DNA of 64,000 nt from Costus lasius (taxonomy: Eukaryota > Streptophyta > Magnoliopsida > Zingiberales > Costaceae), in the NCBI GenBank assembly GCA_027563935.2, contig CM050449.1, positions 42,754,507 through 42,818,506 of the forward strand, given 5' to 3'. Positions within the stretch are counted from its first letter, which is position 1. Every line of letters starts with the position of its first letter. The notes under the pieces were generated by a model that was not told the DNA's origin, did not search any database, and was given only the letters and a program-made list of their open reading frames with translations. Both the position numbers and the translations under genes were made by a program. Positions 58,113 to 64,000 of the stretch are shown in pieces.

Positions 58113-61100
58113 ATGAGCTTCAATGTGCGATCCCTACTGGAAAGGGAGAAGTTTGCCGGGCCAAACTTCTCAGACTGGTACGGACACCTTAAGATTGTTG
58201 TTAAGGCTGAGAGGAAACTGTATGTCCTCAAGACGGCTACACCGCCTCAACCCGCTCCGAACGCCGCAAGGGCGGTTCGGGAAGCCTATGAAAAGCATGT
58301 CAATGATAGCATTGATGTTGCTTGCCTGATGCTAGCGTCTATGACGCCATAGCTGCAGCGTCAGCATGAGGATATGTCTGCTATAGAAATGATAGCAAAC
58401 CTCAAGATGCTATATGCTGCACAGGCGAGGACTGAACGCTATAATTTGACCAAGCTTTTCTTTCAGAGCAAACTGGCTGAAGGGAGTCCAGTGGGAGCTC
58501 ATGTGCTCAAGATGATTGGGCACAAAGAGGCTCTAGAGAAACTGGGGCATACCATCAATCAGGAGCTTGCTGTAGACATTATTCTGCAGTCTCTCCCGGC
58601 CTCTTTCGATCCGTTCATTATTAACTTTAATATGAACAAGATCGACTGTACCCCGGCAGAGTTGCTGAATATGCTCTTGACTACTGAGGAGACTCTCAAG
58701 GGAAAGCCTTCAACCTCTGTCTTGATGTTTCCTTCCAGGAACAAGAAGAAGGGGAAGAAGGGCAAAGCCCCAGTCAAGAACTACAACAAGGCTCTGAAAC
58801 AAAAGGTTAAGCGGTCGAAGGAATACAGGTGTTTCCACTGTGGCCAGCTGGGTCACTGGAAAAAGGACTGTAAAGCGCTCCAGGGAGACAAGAGGGGAAG
58901 CATTGCTTCTGGCTCAGGTATTTTTGTGACTGAAGTCATGATATCTTCTTCTTCTATTTCATGGGTGTTGGACACTGCATGTGGAGTTCACATTTGTTCA
59001 AATGTACAGGAACTCAAGAGAAGAAGACAGGTGGGACAGCATGAGGTGGACCTACGAGTTGGAAACGGGGCACGGGTTGCTGCTGTTGCTGTAGGAGAAT
59101 ATTACATCTCATTACCATCTGGACTTGTATTAGAACTAAACAATTGTTACTTTGTTCCCAGCATTACTCAAAATATTATCTCTATTCCTACTCTTGTCAG
59201 GAAAGGATTTTCCTTTGAATGTAACATTTCAAAGTGTGTTCTTTCTTTAGATAATATTGTTTATGCTACTGGATCAATTAACAATGGGTTATTCATGTTG
59301 GACATGGAATGTTCTATACATAATATTGATAATAAGAAAGCCAAGTATGCTGATGATAGCACCTTGCTATGGCATAGTCGTTTAGGCCATATTAACAAGA
59401 AGCGCATTAAGCGGTTGCATGATTATGGACTGCTGGGATCATTCTCCTGTGAGGAGATTGATACATGCAAAGCTTGTTTGATGGGCAAAATGACGAAGTC
59501 ACCTTTTCCTAACAAAGGTCAAAGGGCTTCAGGTTTACTTGACCTTATACACAGTGATGTGTGGGGGCCATTTAGTAAACATGCCAGAGGTGGCTATCAA
59601 TACTTCATTACCTTTACTGATGATTTCAGTAGGTATGGTTATGTCTATCTTATGAGACATAAAAGTGAATCTTTTGACAAGTTCAAAGAGTTCAAGAATG
59701 AAGTACAAAATCAGCTAGGCCGAAATATCAAGGCACTTCGTTCTGATCGAGGTGGAGAATACCTAAGTCGAGAGTTTACTGACTATCTCAAGGAGTGTGG
59801 GATTATCTCACAGCTCACTCCACCAGGAACACCGCAATGGAATGGTGTGTCCGAGAGGAGGAACAGAACCTTACTGGATATGGTTCGTTCTATGATGAGT
59901 CAGGCTACTCTACCTTACTTCTTTTGGGGATTTGCACTGGAAACAGCTGCAAAGGTACTAAACCGAGTGCCATCCAAGGCAGTTTCAAAGACCCCATATG
60001 AGTTATGGTATGGCAAACAGCCGAGCTTGACATTTATAAAGATCTGGGGTTGCGAGGCTTATGTCAAAAAGCTCACCTCTGGGAAACTAGAGAGCAGATC
60101 TGAGAAATGCATCTTTGTCGGTTACCCTAAAGAAACTAAGGGTTATTATTTCTACGACCCCAAAGAGAACAAGGTTTTTGTTGCTCGGACGGCTATTTTT
60201 CTTGAGAAGGAGTTTCTTCTGCAAGAAGCCAGTGGGAGAGAAATAAAGCTGGATGAGAATCCAGAGGAAGGGCAAAGTAGTTAAGCACAATTGGATGAGC
60301 CTGAGCCAGTAGAACAGGTTATTGAACAACCTGAGGCTCAGATATCACGGGAACCGCGAAGATCGGGAAGGATCCGTCGACAGCCTGAGCGCTATGACGG
60401 AGTCTACATCATTGATCATGATGAACCCCTAACTTATGCAGATGCGGTCAGTGGACCGGACTCAGCGAGATGGCTTGAAGCTATGCGAGCCGAGATGGAC
60501 TCCATGTCAGATAACCAGGTCTGGGATTTGGTTGATCCGCCTCCGGGAGTAATCCCTATAGGCTGTAAATGGATCTTCAAGAAGAAGATTGACATGGATG
60601 GTAACGTGGTTACCTATAAAGGCAGGCTAGTTGCGAAAGGTTTCAAACAAATCTACGGGATAGATTATGATGAAACTTTCTCTCCTGTAGCTATGTTCAA
60701 GTCTATTCGGATTCTTTTCGCGATAGCAGCATATTACGATTATGAGATCTGGCAAATGGATGTGAAGACGGCTTTCCTTAACGGAAAACTGGATGAGGAT
60801 GTGTATATGACACAACCTGAAGGCTTCACTAATCCATCGGATCGTCATAAAATATGCAAGTTAAAGAAGTCCATTTATGGACTTAAGCAAGCATCTAGAA
60901 GCTGGAATATTCGTTTTGATGAATCAATATGTGAATTTGGTTTCATCAAGAATGAAGACGACCCGTGTGTATATAAGAGGTTTAGTGGGAGCGTGATTAC
61001 TTTCCTAGTCCTCTACGTCGATGATATCTTAATCATTGGAAACGATATTCCTGAACTGCATGCTATTAAGGCATGGTTAAGGAAATGTTTTCAGATGAAA

Positions 61101-61997
61101 GATCTAGGAGAAGCAGCCTATGTATTAGGTGTGAAGATCTACAGGGATAGATCTAAGAGGCTTCTCGGGCTGTGCCAGAGTACTTACATCGATAAAGTCC
61201 TGGAGAGATTTCATTTAGAAAATTCTAAAAGAGGATATCTTCCAGTCAGACATGGTCTGAATCTTTCGAAGAGTCAGTGTCCACAAACACAGACTGAGAA
61301 AGATGAAATGGACAATACGCCTTATGCTTCGGCTATTGGGTCCATTATGTATGCGATGTTGTGTACTCGCCCAGACGTTGCTTACGGGTTAAGCGTGACC
61401 AGTCGATTCCAAAGTAATCCAGGTCAGGCGCACTGGATTGCAGTCAAGAACATTTTAAAATATCTGCGGAGGACCAAAGATATGTTCTTGATATATGGAG
61501 GTCAGGAAGAACTCAGTATTGAAGGATATACTGATGCTTCGTTCCAATCTGACCAGGATGATTTCCGATCGCAATCAGGCTATGTTTTTAGCTTGAATGG
61601 TGGAGCAGTGGTGTGGAAAAGTTTCAAACAGTCAATTGTTGCTGATTCCACAACAGAAGCCGAGTATGTGGCAGCCTCGGAAGCATCCAAGGAGGCAGTG
61701 TGGATTCGTAAATTCGTTAAGGAACTTGGTGTTGTTCCTTCGAGTGCAGATCCATTGGTTATCTTTTGTGATAACACTGGAGCAATAGCACAAGCAAAGG
61801 AACCACGGTCGCACCAGAAGTCCAAGCACATACAGAGACGGTTTCACTTGATCCGGGAGATCATTGATCGAGGCGAGATCAAAGTCTGCAAGGTTCATAC
61901 AGATGACAATTTGGCAGACCCGCTTACCAAGCCTCTGGCGCAGCAGAAGCATGAGAAGCACTGTAATAATATGGGTTTGAGATTTCTCAACCATTAG
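58113..61997 (+). pseudogene. C3 gag-pol, one frame with two nonsense codons
   Basis: A single frame of 1294 codons starting MSFNVRSLLEREKF. Only two point stops break it: TAG at 58350-58352 (Pro in C1) and TAA at 60282-60284 (Gln in C1). Domains in order: Gag to about residue 235; CCHC knuckle CFHCGQLGHWKKDC at 240; protease with LDTACGVHIC; integrase with HSRLGH...CKACLMGK, HSDVWGPF, RSDRGGEY and NGVSERRNRT; RT with DVKTAFLNG and YVDD near 61014-61025; RNase H with TDASFQSD, TTEAEY and CDNTGA. The end is HCNNMGLRFLNH, just before the purine tract. Everything else is well kept, so this is close to a working element. Gag-Pol would assemble cytoplasmic particles, copy the RNA and integrate the cDNA. 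Confidence 0.95.
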
Positions 61998-62004
61998 ATT
62001 AAGT

Positions 62005-62017
62005 GCAAGTGGGAGAT
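62005..62017 (+). other. C3 polypurine tract
   Basis: GCAAGTGGGAGAT directly before the 3' LTR. Confidence 0.88.
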
Positions 62018-63729
62018 TGTTGGGGTATGCCCTTAAGGCTAATGTTTGAGGTCTTGGGATTCTTTCAGTATCATGTATAAACTCTTATGTTTATAAAGGC
62101 AATGGTTGTTATTCAGTTTATTACATTGTCTGCTGCAATAATTGTACTTCTGAATAATGTCTCAATGCTGTTCAGCTAGGCTGACATGCTTTATGTCCTT
62201 AGTCGATATATCTTGGTGAACATGAGACAGCCCTGATATGATTGAGACTAATATGTATTCTAATCTTATAGGATGCTTCGAGCATGGAATAAGATGTAGA
62301 CTCATGGGTACATTGGATGTACTGGACAGACCCTACTAGGATATTCAATTGCTTGTCACAATGTGAATAATCCTTGATTGCAACAAGTGGCACATGTCCT
62401 TTGACTTGAGATCACTTGTGTTTCTAAATGATGATTGTCATTGTTTTGAGGTAGTTCAATATCATTTGAAACATAATGGTTATAGACTATCTTGGATAAT
62501 GATCATGAGTCAGGTTAGGACACTAGTGATAGATATAGGATTGCCGTCTCCTTGATTGGAGTGTGAAGTTCTAAAGGGGCCCCCCTGAATGAGATGATTG
62601 AGAAAGTGTATGGCCATACCCAGGTGACTATGTTCATCTGATCTAATCATGCTCATCATATTGGAGCTACAGGCTTGACACCCTTGTCCAATAAGAACAT
62701 CTAGTGGCAAAGGAAATATGTATGCCTAGTGAGTTGATTCACACTTGTGCTGTGGTTTGGGTGTAGTCTTGGAAGACTCTTTCCTCTATATCGGGAGACA
62801 GTGATGTGTTGCTAGATACCCCTCACTGATCGTGATAACGTAAGTTATCGTTACCGACATTTGAAGGAAACCCTCAGGGTCGCACAATTTGATGATATGG
62901 CTTACTTAAGTCAGATCGTGTGGACTGAATTGTTTTGGTTCAGTTTAAAGGGATTTAAACTCTGATTGTAAGTGAGATCTGGTCTGATCATGTTTGATTG
63001 ATTAGGGCTTGAGATCGGTAAGCTTTGATCGAGAGAGTTGATGCTAGATCGATGAGATCAAGAGCATCGAGAGATGAACGGTCAGATCCTGAACCTTAGG
63101 GTTTAAGGTGATCTGGACAAAGGCTTGGTTTGATTAAATTATTGAGCCAAATTAGGTTGAACCGAATGGCTTGAACCGGTTCACATGGGTGAACGCATGG
63201 TTCAAAGTCTTCATGGCGCTTTGGGCGGTTTGCCTTGAGTGAGCGCACGGTTCATGAATGCATGAACGCATGAAGTGAAGGTTTACTATTTTTGGAAGAG
63301 GCGTTTTCCAAAATAGATACCACACCTCACGTTCGACGCACTCATGCTATTCTCGCCCCTTTTTGCCTCTTCCTCTCGACGGCTTCTCGTGTGGTGAAGA
63401 AGGTTGTCGCTAAGGAGAAGAAGAAGATCGCCAAGCAAGATCTCTCATTCCTTCCATTCGACAAGCACCCTTGGAGAACCTTGCTAGCACAAGGATCAAC
63501 AAGGAGTAGGCTACATCACCTTGTGTGCGCACCGTGTGGAGGAGAAGCACTCGATTCTCTTCTTCCTAGACGCCATTCGAACTAATGGCTATGGTATGAT
63601 TCAATCTACAGATTTAAGTTGATCATATATGATGCATACGATTCTTGATGCCCTATTTTCCGCCCATGCACAAAGGTTTTCATATGCGCATGTTTAGGGT
63701 TTCGCCCCCCTCTTGAAAGGGGTCCTTCA
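62018..63729 (+). repeat. C3 3' LTR
   Basis: 1712 bp, about 7 differences from the 5' LTR. The 28-bp box is at 62800-62827. Confidence 0.96.
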
Positions 63730-64000
63730 GAATCAACCAAATAAACTTAGCATTGCGGTTGTAACCAAACACTTGAATGTCGTCAAGAGGGAACAAGGCA
63801 GTGGGTAAGCCAAGCTCTTGGAGAAGTTGGACGGACTTCTTTTTGCAAAGAGCATTGATGTGATCCGAAAGGACACACTTTTAAATACGAGCAGGTAGAC
63901 TAATCTAAGGTGTCGCAGCTAAAACTTGTTTGGCGCACAGGGAACTGTCACCCCCTGATACGGCTCCAAAAACTTGTTGTCCATAACTCGTAGTGTCCGC
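63730..64000 (-). pseudogene. DUF538 copy 2, 5' half and upstream sequence
   Basis: The minus strand from about 63880 reads SDHINALCKKKSVQLLQELG, LPTALFPLDDIQVFGYNRNA and KFIWLI, the N-terminal part of a DUF538 domain (families usually read GDAxCKKKSxELLxELGLP here). It joins the 3' half at 54583 through the TSD gaatc at 63730-63734. A TAA at 63881-63883 and a TAG near 63909 lie upstream in frame and no Met is found, so the start is lost or altered. The sequence from 63884 to the window edge has no assigned feature; it may be the former 5' region. Confidence 0.82.

Larger units (their letters stand above)
54584..63729 (+). mobile_element. Copia element C3, Angela/BARE-like, full length and very young
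   Basis: LTRs of exactly 1712 bp (54584-56295 and 62018-63729) start TGTTGGGG and end CCTTCA. The 5-bp TSD is perfect, with primer site, leader, one gag-pol frame and purine tract in order. By eye the LTRs differ at about 7 sites (0.4%). It is inserted in a DUF538 coding sequence. The Gag-Pol is nearly that of C1, but the LTR is clearly different, most of all in its last 600 bp. Confidence 0.97.

Noticed and set aside
58113..58352. Separate short Gag gene in C3
   Set aside because: The break at 58350 is a single nonsense codon; C1 reads through in the same frame, so it is one gag-pol frame.

Overview
This is nuclear DNA of a flowering plant made almost entirely of LTR retrotransposons inserted into one another. 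The Angela/BARE-type and TNT1-like Copia elements, CRM-like and Athila/Tat-like Gypsy elements, tRNA-iMet primer sites, a hAT transposon and a DUF538 pseudogene are all plant features; no bacterial or viral genes are seen. The species cannot be named from this sequence. I see no intact host gene, tRNA, rRNA or CRISPR array.

Layout. A decayed CRM-like Ty3/Gypsy element (G1, +) opens the window (1-3512). It is split by a young Copia element C1 (minus, 3513-14474, TSD ctcaa), which itself holds a solo LTR S1 (6623-8499, TSD cttct). G1 resumes at 14480. Its 3' LTR is split by a solo LTR S2 of an Athila/Tat-like family (15358-17258, TSD tctcg). A second member of that family, D2 (LTR 18440-31663, +), is split by a solo LTR S3 (20115-22200, TSD ctagt) and by a second Copia element C2 (minus, 22216-31502). 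Beyond D2 lie Gypsy and Copia remnants (31.7-36.4 kb), including a hAT-like MITE and another Athila/Tat-like LTR. Then come diverged duplicated host segments (36.4-38.6, 43.5-45.1 and 50.5-51 kb). These carry a decayed hAT element with intact ends (38593-42126, 8-bp TSD) and a complete but non-autonomous LTR element R4 (45062-50464, TSD tgtta). R4's only protein is a retropepsin-like fold with a degenerate active site. Next is an Athila/Tat remnant (51.0-52.4 kb) and a tandem pair of DUF538 pseudogenes. The second pseudogene is split by a very young full-length Copia element C3 (plus, 54584-63729, TSD gaatc).

Relative ages, from LTR pairs compared by eye: C3 (about 7 differences in 1712 bp) and C1 (about 11 in 1680) are youngest. 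R4 (about 35-40 in 1829) and C2 (about 45 in 2260) are older. G1, the C4 remnant and the Athila/Tat pieces are much older. C1 and C3 encode nearly the same Gag-Pol, in opposite orientations about 40 kb apart.

The observations most worth following are: (i) R4 and its stand-alone protease-like protein; (ii) a 28-bp box identical in all six Copia LTRs although the LTRs come from two lineages; (iii) paired same-loop hairpins in the Copia leaders whose stems covary; (iv) arrays of a short dyad motif in the Athila/Tat-like LTRs; (v) C2, whose LTRs are young but whose genes are wrecked, implying mobilisation in trans; (vi) the insertion of C3 in a DUF538 coding sequence.
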